A DNA stretch of 64,000 bases from Raphanus sativus (taxonomy: Eukaryota > Streptophyta > Magnoliopsida > Brassicales > Brassicaceae): NCBI RefSeq assembly GCF_000801105.2, contig NC_079517.1, forward strand, positions 372,001 to 436,000, in the 5' to 3' direction. Position 1 is the stretch's first letter; each line of letters starts with the position of its first letter. Shown in pieces: positions 49,133 through 60,829 of the stretch. The translations under genes were made by a program, and so were the position numbers. The notes under the pieces were generated by a model. It was not told the origin of the DNA, searched no databases, and saw nothing but the letters and a program-made list of their open reading frames with translations.

Positions 49133-49480
49133 CTTTTAAACAATCACAAGTAACCAAATTATCACGAGTTCTGTACTGTACATGTTTTTATAGATTTGCA
49201 ATATCACAACTGTCCAGTATAAAATAGTGAGGAATGGTTATACTGTTTCGAGGCGACAGTAAAATAGGTTAGATAATGTTACTGTAATAAAGATCTGGTT
49301 AAGAAGATAATTATGATACGAAACAGCACAAGAGGCCAAGACCACGAGCAGAGAAGTTTTCTGTTTCTCCTCCAGAACTCATGTGACTCTTGTCCAATTC
49401 ATTCCTCCTTCTTCGATCTGTTTACTTCTGTCTAGCGAAAATCTCAAATTCCCAAAAAAAAATTCAACAAAGAATCAATC
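49133..49480 (+). promoter_or_regulatory. Leader and promoter of the ankyrin gene
   Basis: The last 350 bp before the ATG have a TC-rich stretch ('ttctcctccagaac', 'ttcctccttcttcg') and A-rich context at the start codon, as in plant leaders. Specific elements are not clear. Confidence 0.4.
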
Positions 49481-51891
49481 ATGAAAGAGAATTACAAGAA
49501 GACGATGACTAAGCAGATAACCGCGAGGCGTGACGACACGCCGTTACACACGGCGGTCAGAGAAGGAAAAACAGAGATTCTCTTGGAGATGATCGGCGAA
49601 CACGACGGCGCAGAGCTGAAAGAGCTGTTGGCAGAGCAAAACCAGTCAGGAGAAACGGCTCTGTACGTGGCTGCGGAGTTCGGACACACCGACATGGTTA
49701 AGATTCTGATGAAACACTCCGACTCTGTCTTAGCCGGAACCAAAGCCAAAAACGGCTTCGACGCCTTTCACATCGCCGCCAAAAACGGCAATCTAAGTGA
49801 GTTGACTTTCCAGATATTTTCCATTTGAATAGTCAACGAACAAAACACTTAGGGGATGTATTCAACTTAGCATTTGATGTGATTTGATTTTTAATGGAGT
49901 TTTAGATGATTTTAATAAATTGCAGAGATTTAGGTGATTTTTGTTAAACTACTCTAGAATATCACCTAAAACAATGGGATTTGAGTTTTATTTATTTTAA
50001 CTAAGAAACTCCACCCAAACATCCTAAAATCATCTCAAAACTTTAAAATCCCACAACTTAAAATATTTTCAATAACAGTGGATTTCAGAGTACTTTACGA
50101 AATGTCAGTGGATTTTAAATGAGTTTTTAAAATTCATGTTTGAATAACAGTGGATTTGTCATTTTAATACAAATCACCTGAAACTCTCAGTTGAATACAT
50201 CCCCCTTAATGTGAACTTATTGTTGTTGTAGAGGTTCTTGATGTGTTAATGGAGGCAAACCCAGAGCTTTCATTTACATTCGATTCATCCAAAACGACGG
50301 CGCTTCACACGGCGGCTTCTCAGGGTCACGGAGAGATCGTTTGTTTCCTGTTGGACAAAGGTGTGGACTTAGCCGCTATTGCGAGAAGCAACGGTAAAAC
50401 GGCTTTGCACTCTGCTGCTAGGAACGGGCACACGGAGATCGTGAAAGAGCTGATTGCGAAGAAAGTTGGAATGGTTACGAGAGTCGACAAGAAAGGCCAA
50501 ACCGCGCTTCATATGGCGGTTAAAGGACAGAACGCTGAGATCGTCGATGCGTTGATGAAAGCAGATCCTTCGTTGATCAATGCTGCTGATAATAAAGGAA
50601 ACACTCCTCTCCATATCGCTGTCCGTAAAAACAGAGTAGAGGTAAGTTTTTGTTGTTGCAAAGTTAGTAGCGGTAACATTCCGATAATTTTCGGTATAAG
50701 TTAAAAAGCTTAAAGAGTATCTGATTATTTATATCATTTACTTAACATCTCAGTTTATATCACTAAAAGGAACTTTAGAATTAAGCATCCATGTAGTAAA
50801 ACGATATGACCTATTCGATATTGATTTGTTATACGGTGATACAGTGATTATAGAATCAGTAAACAAGTCTTTCGAGTTTTCGAAAAATTAACACACCGTC
50901 TAACCTAACCAAATCTATGATCGATTAAACAGGCGTAGAGACTTTAGTCATGGACCGTCAGGGCATTATAGAATCTTTCATAGTTAATTGTTATTGATGT
51001 TGTTTCAAAGTGAAGACTCTTTTCTTCTTTTCTTTGCAGATTGTTCAGACGGTTTTACAGTATGGTGAAGTGAGTAGAGTGGCGGTTAATAAATCCGGAG
51101 AGACAGCTCTTGATATCGCTGAGAAAACCGGTGTGCACGAGATTGTACCGCTTCTTCAGAAGATCGGTATGCAGAACGCAAGATCCATCAAACCAGCTGC
51201 AAGGGTGGAACCGTCAGGCTCCTCGAAGAAACTGAAAGAAACGGTCAGCGAAATAGGCCACGAGGTGCATACTCAGCTCGAACAAACCGTGAGAACGAGA
51301 AGAGAGATTCAAGGAATCGGTAAACGTGTCAACAAAATGCACACGGAAGGACTCAACAACGCCATAAACTCCACGACCGTCGTAGCCATTCTCATAGCAA
51401 CCGTCGCTTTTGGAGCTATCTTCAACGTTCCGGGCCAGTACACGGATGATCCTAAAAACGTTCCTCCAGGGTATACACTAGGAGAAGCAAGAGCAGCTTC
51501 GAGACCCGAGTTCTTGATCTTTGTCGTGTTTGATTCTTTCGCCCTCTTCATCTCTTTGGCAGTGGTTGTGGTTCAGACATCAGTTGTGGTAATAGAGAGG
51601 AAAGCTAAGAAGCAAATGATGGCGATTATCAACAAGCTAATGTGGATGGCTTGCATAATGATCTCAGTGGCGTTTTTATCGCTGTCTTTTGTTGTTGTGG
51701 GAGATAAGCAGAGGCCATTGGCGATTGGTATAACAGCCATTGGAGCTTTAATCATGGTTTCAACGCTTGGGACTATGTGTTATTGGGTGGTTGCTAATCG
51801 GATTGAAGGTTCTAAGTCGTCTCCAGCTTCAATGATGTCTGATTCTGAGTTAGTTGATCACAAGCATAACCGGAAGCTTTATGCGGTTTGA
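49481..51891 (+). CDS. ANK1: Ankyrin-repeat PGG-domain membrane protein (ANK1/ITN1-like)
   Basis: Three exons (49481-49796, 50232-50641, 51040-51891) give 525 residues. Residues ~15-320 contain about eight ankyrin repeats (DDTPLHTAVREGKTE, SGETALYVAAEFGH, GKTALHSAARNGH and others). The C-terminal part is the PGG domain: INSTTVVAILIATVAFGAIF, then NVPGQY and three further membrane helices. This is the ACD6/ITN1 plant class of plasma-membrane proteins linked to salt, ABA and immune signalling; At5g02620 (ANK1) is the recalled counterpart. A second ATG, eight codons in, could also serve as start. A MITE occupies intron 1 and a hAT MITE lies 375 bp downstream. Confidence 0.93.
49852..50205. mobile_element. 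Tourist-like MITE in intron 1 of the ankyrin gene
   Basis: It begins GGGGATGTATTCAACTTAG and ends CAGTTGAATACATCCCCC, inverted repeats, with TTA at both flanks. Its 354 bp make up most of intron 1 (49797-50231), leaving both splice sites intact. Confidence 0.82.
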
Positions 51892-52258
51892 TTGGAGTGA
51901 AGGAAGGGAGCAGTTAAAAACCGTTTTAAGAACAGAGAGATTTTTGTATCCAGAAATAAAGGAGATCTCCCTGTTTGCAAAGGTTCTGTACTTCTGTATA
52001 TGTAAGAAATGAAAAATAGTATATATCATTGTAAAAGCTTTTACATGAACATTACTTTGCAAGTAAGTAACAAAAGAAATGTAATGGATTACTATTCTAA
52101 GGAGATCTAGTGCCTTCAGAGTTCATACTATTGTAAGCAAATAGTAAACTAACGAAGAAGAAAATAGTTGATTAATATATAGTCAGACGACATACTGTAT
52201 CCTTGATGAGTCTTGGAGCATAAGCGTCAGAAATCAAGCATGCCATGTTTGGTGTATG
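51892..52258. other. 3' flank of the ankyrin gene
   Basis: Probable 3' untranslated region and spacer; nothing else is visible. Confidence 0.5.
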
Positions 52259-52266
52259 GCAATATT

Positions 52267-52496
52267 CAGTGGCGGACCCAGGATTGAATTTAACCTGGGT
52301 CAGATTATGTACATAAAAGGGAAAAACAAGTAAAAGTGTCACCATGAGGGTTTGATCCCTGGTTTTAGGGGGGTCAGTTGAGGAACTTTACCAAGAGACC
52401 TACAGATATTTCCATGTTTCTATGGACAAAATAACATTTATAAAAATTTAAGGGGTGTCAAGTGCCACCCCATTGGACTACATAGGTCCGCCATTG
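52267..52496. mobile_element. hAT-type MITE
   Basis: The 230-bp unit starts CAGTGGCGGACCCAGG and ends TAGGTCCGCCATTG (imperfect inverted ends). It is flanked by the 8-bp duplication GCAATATT (52259-52266 and 52497-52504). It is non-coding and close in size to the hAT MITE at 38186. Confidence 0.92.
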
Positions 52497-52504
52497 GCAA
52501 TATT

Positions 52505-54074
52505 ATGATTTGTTTTTTTTTTGTATCTCTTTTATTCAAGAATTGTTTTGCTACCATCTCTGTTTCATCCGGAAATTATTAACTGGGAGTTTGAAGCTTT
52601 CTGTCATTATTGTACAAACGAAGCAACATGAATTGTCCACGGGACCACGTCTGTCTAAATTCGATTTATAAATAATGTATAACAAACTAAGGAAAAATAT
52701 CTTATGTATTCATTTCCGATTTTAGGAAACACATTCAGGTTTGGTTATCTTCCACGTAAATAGTATTGTTGAAAAGAAAACTGATGATACGACAAAAGGT
52801 TTTCATATTTTAGTTTCTTTCTTGGTCGTGAATCTATGTGTAGTTCTCCAAGTCCCCACTAAGCAATAATCATACCAGGCGTGACATGAATTATGGTAAG
52901 CAATTGAATATTAAATCCTCGAATTGTTCCACTAAAGTATCCATCATGCACTAAACAACCATCGTATAAGTGTGCCTAATATATATTTCTTTTATCATTT
53001 ATAATTTGTAAATTGTGTAAGCTAAATCTTATAATGCGGTTTTGTAAAACGACGGCCTGTTGACTCTTCCAGTATTAAACATACGATGCCAACTAATTAA
53101 GTGGGGATCATTACGCATATTTTAATTGAATGACTATACCTCATTCTCTTCGGAGTCGACATTAAAAGAATATTTGTGCTGAATTTGCATAGAACTATTA
53201 ACACTGCAAAGGAAAATGAATCAGCATGGTACTTTTTATGTTCATAAATAATATTCGACATTATAAAAACGAAAATGTATTGGTTTTATTGAGATTATAT
53301 ATTCCTACGTGGCTAAGTCAGAATTTGAGTTTTTTTGGGTGTTATGACCGATGTTAAAATTTATATAAACGAAGTATTAGTTGTATCTTGAAACACATAC
53401 ATGATCATCTATAGGGTCTACCTAGTAATTTAATTTGAAAGATATAGCAACTTGGAAAATAATATATGTTTTAGGCTTTTAGCTACGATTCTTCTTTTAC
53501 TTGTGTTGAACAACTTTATTTTACACTTTTACAGGGAAGTATTTTTTTTACACCTTTAGTAAATCCATGGGCATCCGATGCTGGAATTTCCCGCCGAATA
53601 GTTTTTCAATATAACTATTTCTTTTCTCTTTGGGTAAGAAAGCTTCATATATTTTTTCTAGTTCATAACATGTATATTTTCAATTCTAACATTAAAATAT
53701 ACATGTTATGAATTAGAAAACATTGCAAAAATAACTTTTCTTTCCAAAAAAATTGCTATTAAGATTTTAACATTGAACTTAACTCGCAACCAATAAAACT
53801 TTGTTATTTTCTATCATCCTGAAATAAAAAAATACTTACTAATGCATGAAGAAAGATCATCTATATGTACTACAAGATATTTATACAAAAGCAAGATATA
53901 CCATTAAAATTATCTATACTACAAGTTTAAATACAAAACAAAATCAAAAGTAAATAAAAAAAGAAGAAGAAGGAGGAGGCAGATAAACCAGTTTAAGATA
54001 ACTCTCAAAAACAAAGAAAAAAAAACTCAAATATAATTAAAAGCTTAATACAAGAAGGTAATGCATGAACTTAG
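52505..54074. other. Intergenic with one strong hairpin
   Basis: AT-rich. Apart from the inverted repeat at 53654-53720, I see no structure and no gene. Confidence 0.45.
53654..53720. repeat. 27-bp inverted repeat (hairpin)
   Basis: Arms 53654-53680 and 53694-53720 are complementary except for one base, around a 13-nt loop. The stem includes 'ataacatgtatatttt'. It could be a tiny MITE remnant or a transcript hairpin; no flanking duplication is evident. Confidence 0.85.
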
Positions 54075-54554
54075 CTAGTTTGGATCAACAACATCTACGG
54101 TCGCAGCACAAGAGAGTAACCTTCGAAAAAACCTGAACATAACAGAACAAGCTTGTTCTCTCTTCTTTTTCTTCTTTCTAACTCTTCTCTTCTCACGACG
54201 GCTACCCGGTTTTGACTTCTCAACAATGACATCACTTTCCTCCTTATTCCCCTTCCTGAACGAGGCCGTTTCCTTAAACCTCCCTAGACACGAGGTTTGC
54301 GTCGATGACGGCACTACCTTCTCCGCTTTGCTCTTATCGTCATCTTCTCGAGAGAACGTGTAGCTCCTGAGATACATCTGCCGGCATGAGATGCTATCCA
54401 CCACACGCGCTGTAGGTACGCCGCCTCCTCGTCGGACGGAGCGGACGAACTCGGCGTCCGACTCAGGCCATTTATAGAGATTCACGTACGTGGTACGAGG
54501 CACGCGTGTGTCACGTGCATCGTCGATGCAGCTAGAGATGCATACTGAGTTCAT
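54075..54554 (-). CDS. Plant-specific basic protein, unknown function
   Basis: A single exon encodes 159 residues. The N-terminal part (MNSVCISSCIDDARDTRVP, then TYVNLYKWPESDAEFVRSV and DSISCRQMYLRSYTFSRED) has the regular look of a conserved plant family. The rest is Lys/Arg/Ser-rich, with a strongly basic KRRVRKKKKKR run near 134 that could be a nuclear signal. There is no membrane span or signal peptide. The position fits At5g02640, annotated as unknown protein (recalled). Codon use is GC-rich compared with its flanks, supporting a real gene. I do not recognise a biochemical function. Confidence 0.75.
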   Translation of the reverse strand: MNSVCISSCIDDARDTRVPRTTYVNLYKWPESDAEFVRSVRRGGGVPTARVVDSISCRQMYLRSYTFSREDDDKSKAEKVVPSSTQTSCLGRFKETASFRKGNKEESDVIVEKSKPGSRREKRRVRKKKKKREQACSVMFRFFRRLLSCAATVDVVDPN

Positions 54555-55669
54555 GTTCTCTAGTTTTTGTTGTTGTTGTGATAATACTTTTCCCCCTGCG
54601 GTGATTATGTATTGTGTGATATATATGAGTGCTTTTATTTCTTTAAAAAAGGTTTAGAGACGTGGAGGAATAAGTGAAGCTTAAATTTAAAGAAAAGATA
54701 AGTGGAAATGAAAGAAGAAATGTTGAAAGAGCATGATTAAGGGAGGCAGGGGATATTATTTTACTTTCATAGAAGAGAAAGAGAGAAAGAAAACATATGT
54801 GACAACTAGTGGTGGTGGGGGTGGAGGTAATGACTGCTTTTTTTGTTTGTTTTAAAATCAAAGCAATATTAGTAGTAGATTAACGAGAATGGGTTGTTGT
54901 GATTTGGTGTGATTAAAATGGACAGTTGCTGTTTTTTCTCATCGAAAATGATAAGTAATTAGTAATACGTAAAATAGTAGTATAACACAATGATCATGTG
55001 ATTTGCAAGGTGTTAAATTCAATAATATTTTTATAGATATTTCACTATTTCATAAGAAAATAAAAATTTGGGTAATGTCGGTCATCTCGTTCCGCATATT
55101 TTGAACATTCGGTATGTCGTGTAAGCAATTGTTTCTTTTACTCACTCATAGTCATAGTCGTAGGTTAAAAATCATAGTTCAGACTTAACTTTTAAATTGT
55201 TAATCTTTATGCATTACTACTATCTTCTATAGTTATTAGTTGTCTTAAACAACTTTGATTAATCATACAAAATTAAGTAATATAAGTATCAGTCGGAACA
55301 TATCGTTTAATAGATGGTATTAGTGATTCTAACATAGTAACGTATCATAACATTCAGTCAAAAAAACGTATCATAACATGGCTTAAAATGTGAAATGTGT
55401 ACTTGAGTGAACTGTAAACGATAAAACAACATAACGATGTAATACATTTTGATTTCAGAAATGTTAAACTATTCGTCAAGCTCGCGCGACCTCAGTTTGT
55501 GATTTAAATATATGATGGGCCGTACATGAATCAAAGCCCCCACATTTGCTTAGCTCTTCTTAATGGGCCATTATATAAATTTTGAAAGCTTCTTGTTTTT
55601 TTTTTACATCTTCACAGAGGTAAAAGCTTATCCTGAGGAAACGTTGGGTTTAATTTTGCGCCAAAAAAA
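54555..55669. other. Divergent intergenic region
   Basis: It separates the minus-strand basic protein from the plus-strand YkgJ-type gene and therefore holds both promoters. GGGCC words near 55516-55566 suit the latter. No extra gene is supported. Confidence 0.45.
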
Positions 55670-56647
55670 ATGTTTCCTTCGCTTGCGTTATCGACGGCAC
55701 CAATGCCGTCGACGATTATCTCCGCCACGAGACGGTCCCCAGTCACGCAACTTAACGCAAAGAAAACCAAGCCAGAGAAGAAGCTGCCAACGACGACGAC
55801 GTCCACGAGCGGTTTCTCCGGCAGAACATCGAAGGAGCTGACGTGGCAGTGCATAGAAGGCTGCGGAGCTTGCTGTAAGCTTGCAAAGGACTTCGCTTTC
55901 GCGACCCCTGACGAAATCTTCGACGACCCTGATGATGTCGAGGTCTGCTTGTTTTTTTCGCACCCACCACTTGTTCGACGAAATTCCTCTGTTCATTTGC
56001 TTTTTGAGGGTTAACAACATGTTATACTTTTTTGATCTAATAGCTGTATAGAAGCATGATTGGAGATGATGGGTGGTGCATAAACTACGACAAACCTACA
56101 CGCAAATGCTCCATTTATGCTGGTTAATTTTACTTGCAAAATCATTTGTGTTTTTTTTTCTCTCTGATTTGAAGACTGAGACAATGATGAACGTTTCGTG
56201 TGAGTACAGATCGACCATATTTCTGCCGGGTAGAGCCAGAGGTTTTCAAGACTCTCTACGGGATCGAAGAAAAGAAATTCAACAAGGAAGCTTGCAGGTT
56301 ATCTATCATCTATCTTTCCTCTTTGGTTGCTCTTATCAATTTTCCCTTGCAAGAACTTATAATTATTATCTCTTCACAAGCTCTCAGACTTAGTATAAGA
56401 CTATAAGAGTGATGAAGCTAACTATAAAGAATCTTTTTTAGGTTCAGCTGTATAAACTTACTAAGATAAATGGATGATTCTACAACTCATTTTCTTGCTG
56501 GAAAACTGAAAGGTTATAAGAAACTGATTATTGTCCGTCTTACGTTTCAGCTGCTGCATTGATACCATTAAAACAATACATGGCTCAGATTCCAAGGAAC
56601 TAGACAGTTTCAACCGCGCAATCAGAAGCAGTCCGAGCTCGAGTTAA
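55670..56647 (+). CDS. YkgJ/UPF0153-type cysteine-cluster protein, plastid-targeted
   Basis: Four exons (55670-55942, 56044-56122, 56210-56297, 56551-56647) give 178 residues. The first ~55 are Ser/Thr/Lys-rich and lack acidic residues before the domain, like a chloroplast transit peptide. The mature part has the family signature C-x3-C-x2-CC (CIEGCGACC, Cys61/65/68/69) and later WCINYD, CSIYADRPYFCRVEP and CSCC. This cysteine set probably binds an Fe-S cluster or zinc; the reaction is unknown. Family resemblance to bacterial YkgJ suggests endosymbiotic origin (inference). Position fits At5g02710 (recalled). It converges with the membrane-protein gene 253 bp away. Confidence 0.85.
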
Positions 56648-56900
56648 CAGCCTGATGAACTCTAAGGTAGGTTCCCTAGATGCACTAGTGTAATGCAATG
56701 AGTACAATAGCCTTATAGTATTGGAAATTTTTGGTGATTATTGTCACTGGCTTTAAAATTGCGGGGGGAAGAGAAACTAGATGGCCAAAAAACTGAGACC
56801 TACTGTCAATCCTCTTCCCTAATATAAGCTGCAAAAAATTCATTAACACAAAAAAGTCCCTGTGCAAAAACAAAAAAAATAAAATCGGCTCAAGGCCATG

Positions 56901-58029
56901 TCATAGCACAGGTTCAAGTCCAAGTTCATCTTCAGGTTCATCATCATTTTCCTCAAAAAGCTTCATAAACCTGGCTTGATCTCGCTGCAGCTTCATCCTC
57001 TTTGAGTGCCTAAACATGAAAACCCCTCCAACCACTACAATAGTTGCACACAAGACCCCTGCTACAATCGCTATCACAACTTTTGACCCATTATCTCCTT
57101 CCTCTTTTGAACTTGAACCCGTCGCTGCTCCAGCAGATACTTACACACACACCAAAAAAAAAGACACATTATTGCATTTCAAATTCATGTCTGTTACTTC
57201 TATTCATCAAATCATTATCTCTTCGTTTTCTTTTGGCAGGAAACACAGTAAATCAAAGGTTAATATTACTCACCGGAGTCGAGCTTGGCACAACCGTGGC
57301 AGACAAAAGTAGCATTGATCTCTTTTTCTTTAAAGTGCATATAGATTTGGCTAGCAGAGAAATCTGAAGGACAAAGCTCCCATTCATCAAACTCTTTGTC
57401 TGATATCAGACTGCCTTGCTCATAGATTCCGCATCGCTTACACTTTTCCCCACTGATCTCTGTCATTGGCTGTATAATAAGCAACATAGAGAGAGAAGAA
57501 ACATCTCTAAAATTGTTTAGTATTGATACAGTTGTTAGTAATAAACGGATGTAAAAGAGAAGTGGGACGTGCCTGCCATGATTCTTGACCGCGAAAAGTA
57601 TACACGATACCGGATTTGGTAACATCAGGAAGAACTGTCTTGTTCTCTCCTTTGCATTGAAAGTAGACCGTGTGTTTGAGTTTAAACCAGTCATGCTTCG
57701 TGAATATCTCTATGGAGTCCAGTGTGATAGATTGTGATCTAACAGATCCTGCAATTACGAAGCTTTAAAAACCCATTTCGATTATAATATATGTTGGGTG
57801 GCCAATGAACAAGCTCCAAATTTTTTGGATATCCACATGGAAATCTATCCCACACAAATCGTTAAATGGTAACAAAACAATCATGAAAACAGATACAAAT
57901 TTGGTAAAATGAAACAAGCTGTTATGTCCCCTCGGTAATTTGTTTTTGTAGTACATTACCTGGAATCAACGTGTGTGCGATGGACCAGAAAAGAAGATTT
58001 CTCCAGATCAACGTATTCATAATCGTCAT
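56901..58029 (-). CDS. Type I membrane protein with extracytoplasmic cysteines
   Basis: Four exons (57960-58029, 57573-57748, 57274-57469, 56901-57139) give 226 residues. It has a hydrophobic N terminus (MNTLIWRNLLFWSIAHTLIPG) acting as signal peptide. A luminal domain follows with paired cysteines (KCKRCGIY and CHGCAK) and possible N-glycosites. One transmembrane helix (KVVIAIVAGVLCATIVVVGG) leads to a basic then acidic cytoplasmic tail (EENDDEPEDELG). Intron 2 uses a GC donor (CAG|GCACGT). The family is plant-specific and uncharacterised; At5g02720 is the recalled position match. A role at the cell surface or in the secretory pathway is inferred from topology alone. An upstream in-frame ATG was chosen; a second lies three codons later. 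Confidence 0.8.
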
Positions 58030-58549
58030 TTGTATTTTCTTTTGTTGATTTGCTTTCGCTTATGTCTTCTCTTTTATGGGGAAGAAGAAGAAAGCTTGAG
58101 ATAGAAAAGAGGGAGAGAGAGAGAGAGAGATCCACAATGACACGTGCGTCTCACGAATACAGCCTCTTAAACATTCTCCATCTTCAATTTTGCATATTCA
58201 ATACACAATTTGTAACGTTCGTATAAAAACTCGACAGTGACGAAATGAATATTTCAGTAAAAACATATCGACACCTCATAAAGACCACATTATTATTCTT
58301 AGCTTTGTTAAGAGTTATAAACATATTATCGAAATTATTTAGTTAGATTTTGAAACTTACATATGTTCTGTATGGCCGTTTTCCTTTCAACAAATAAAGA
58401 AAAATTTAAAAACTGAAAATGAACAGATTGAGACACTCTGTTGCAAACTACTAACCGAATAATGAATCTCTCCACAGTAAAAAAAGAAAAACCTGAGAGA
58501 CAGAACAGAGGGATCGAGGAATGAGAGACACGAAGACGACTAAGAGAGA
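58030..58549. promoter_or_regulatory. Bidirectional promoter region
   Basis: These 520 bp separate the divergent membrane-protein and CAP genes. It contains a GA tract (about 58109-58129) in the leader of the former and a CACGTG (58141-58146). Control of both genes from here is expected from position only. Confidence 0.5.
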
Positions 58550-59128
58550 ATGTCGTCTTCGTTGTTTCTTCGTCAACTTTTTCTCTTCATCTCCTCTCTC
58601 CTCATCCTTCTCTTCTCCGGCGATGTTCCCTCCGCCGCCGGAGCTCCCTCTCCGGTCGTATCTCCCCGTGCGATGATGAGAGAGAGAAGGAATAAGATGC
58701 AAACGATGGAGTTTTTAAACGCGCACAACACAGCGCGGGTAGCTTCAGGCGCGTCGCATCTCAGATGGGATCAAGGCCTGGCCCGTTTCGCATACGATTG
58801 GGCCAAACAACGCAAATCGGATTGTAAAATGACCCATTCAGGTGGGCCTCACGGAGAGAATATATTCTGGTACCAGAGGAGTGTGAATTGGACGCCCAAG
58901 AGAGTGGTCGCGACGTGGGTGGATGAAAGCTTGCACTACGACCGGACGACTAACTCGTGTGGAGCTGGTAAGATGTGCGGTCACTATACGCAGATAATTT
59001 GGCGCGCAACCACAGCCGTTGGATGCGCACGTGTCAAGTGTGACAACGAACTTGGATTCCTTGTGGTTTGCGAGTATTCACCTGGTGGAAATTACGAAGG
59101 CGAAAGTCCCTATGATTTGCCTAAATAA
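58550..59128 (+). CDS. PR-1-like CAP-superfamily secreted protein
   Basis: A single exon encodes 192 residues. Residues 1-31 are a signal peptide (LFLRQLFLFISSLLILLFSG). The CAP domain spans about 48-190 with FLNAHNTARVASG, HGENIFW, CGHYTQIIWR and FLVVCEYSPGGNY. It has the six cysteines forming three disulfides and the His/Glu cavity residues. Plant CAP/PR-1 proteins are apoplastic, bind sterols and in some cases release defence peptides; the role of this member is unknown. Intronless structure is normal for PR-1 genes. Position matches At5g02730 (recalled). Confidence 0.93.
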   Translation: MSSSLFLRQLFLFISSLLILLFSGDVPSAAGAPSPVVSPRAMMRERRNKMQTMEFLNAHNTARVASGASHLRWDQGLARFAYDWAKQRKSDCKMTHSGGPHGENIFWYQRSVNWTPKRVVATWVDESLHYDRTTNSCGAGKMCGHYTQIIWRATTAVGCARVKCDNELGFLVVCEYSPGGNYEGESPYDLPK

Positions 59129-59439
59129 AATTACAATTTTCAATTTTAATGTTGTTTTCTCTAAACTGTTCGCTCCAGTTCAAATGAAACCATTTTTTTC
59201 CTGAATTTCCTTAATGTTTCTACTTCTACTAATGTAATGTAATGTACAAATAACGTGGATCGTGTTTTTATACGTATACTGGGCCTATAATTGGGCCTGG
59301 TCTTGAATATTATATGGCTTTTTGTTGTTCAAGTACGTAAAACGATGTCGTTTGGTTAAGTGAATGTAGCTCAGTTTCGCATCATCATCGTTTGTTGTTT
59401 CGACACTGAGAAAAACCCTAAACATTTTACCGGCGAGAG
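59129..59439 (+). promoter_or_regulatory. Promoter of the RRM-like gene: site II and telo-box
   Basis: GGGCC words at 59281 and 59294 and AAACCCTAA at 59413-59421 precede the start codon at 59440. This combination marks plant genes for translation and organelle biogenesis. Confidence 0.65.
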
Positions 59440-60829
59440 ATGAGTATCATCCGTAACGCGATCCGATCGAGTTTGAGCCTCCGGACGTTGGATCCGGCGA
59501 TCAGTCGTAGCTCTCTTCCATTTCTTCAGGAATCGCGGAAACGTCTATCTACCGTCACAGAGCAGCCTCCTCCTCCTTCCTCTCCGTTACCACCACCGCC
59601 TCCGGGAGGTTCCACGGTTGAAGGAGGAGTAAAGAAGCCTGCAGGAGAAGGTTTGTTATGAGTTAAACTCGCAGATTGTTATGGTTCATTTTGGAGATGA
59701 ACACAACGAATGTCTTGTCTGTTTTCGTTTGGGATTAATTTTGTATTTTGGACGGTTTCAGGGAAGTCGTATGGGAAGTTTTCAGGCTTCTCAAAACATA
59801 CGCTGAAGAGTGATGTGATGAGCGTACTTGAAGGATGCAATGTGACACCTGATGATCTCAGATTCAGCTACATGCGTGGTGGTAACTTGAATCCTTCTGG
59901 AGTGTGAGTTTTAGCTCAAAATTGTGATTTTTGGAAGTAGAAAGTTTGATTCCAGACTCACAAATGTGTTGGTATTTTTCAGTTATGTGCAATTCTCTTC
60001 CCGTTCATCTTATGATAATGCAATGCGAGCGATTGCGAAGAAGGGAAGGCTATATAGATTAGAAAGGGTAATCCTTTTGACAAACTACAGACTCCGTATT
60101 TATATGCATCTGACTTAACATGATTCTTTCCCAATGATCTAGGCTACTCAGTCTCAGTGGGATCCCGTTGTTCCTTATGAAGGCAAAGTGGTAAGTAAGC
60201 TTATGTTTTCTGTTTTATCCTCAAATGTATTTATCGAGGTCATATATTTCAGACAATTATTATGATTGTATATTTGTTTAGGTTGCGCTACATGGACTTC
60301 CGCCGAATGCTATAATAGAAGACATTGATAGGTTCTTATCCGGCTGTCTCTATCATCCTGGATCCATCCAGTTCCTCACCATGTCAGTCATTTCTCTTCT
60401 TTTATATTCTTTGATCACTAGATTAGATATTAACTGGACCTGCAGTAAACAAGGTTCTCTCTCTATCCTGTGTGATTAATCAACTACAATTCTTTTTCTG
60501 ATACTTGTGTTAATTAGATCCCTGGCTATGATAAGAAATATATTTTGAATTTATACTAAACGTGTCATCTTGTTTGATTCATCATATACCTAGAGATCTT
60601 TGTACTCGATCATTGTGTTGTTCAGAAATGTCTGGATTTCTTAAAAAACAAGGACATGAATCTATTTTTGAATGACTTTATTTATTGACCATGCAGTCAA
60701 GGACTCGGAAGTCCTAAGAGGGTGGCACTGGTGCGTTTCACTTCACAGACCCAGGCGATGAATGCATACATTACGAAGAACAGGAACTTCCTTCTCAACC
60801 AACGAATCACGTTGCAAGTTCTGCAGTAA
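59440..60829 (+). CDS. RRM-fold protein of the plant 'S24e family', likely mitochondrial
   Basis: Six exons (59440-59650, 59762-59903, 59983-60067, 60143-60190, 60282-60382, 60697-60829) give 239 residues. The N terminus (MSIIRNAIRSSLSLRTLDP) is rich in Arg/Ser and lacks acids, like a mitochondrial presequence; a Pro-rich linker follows. The remainder has two RRM-like halves, the first around VYVQFSSRSSYDNAMRAIAK and the second VALHGLPPNAIIEDIDRF to RVALVRFTSQTQAMNAY. The Arabidopsis counterpart (At5g02740, recalled) is labelled ribosomal protein S24e family, whose fold resembles an RRM. A role in organellar RNA or ribosomes is inferred. The upstream telo-box agrees with that. Confidence 0.83.
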
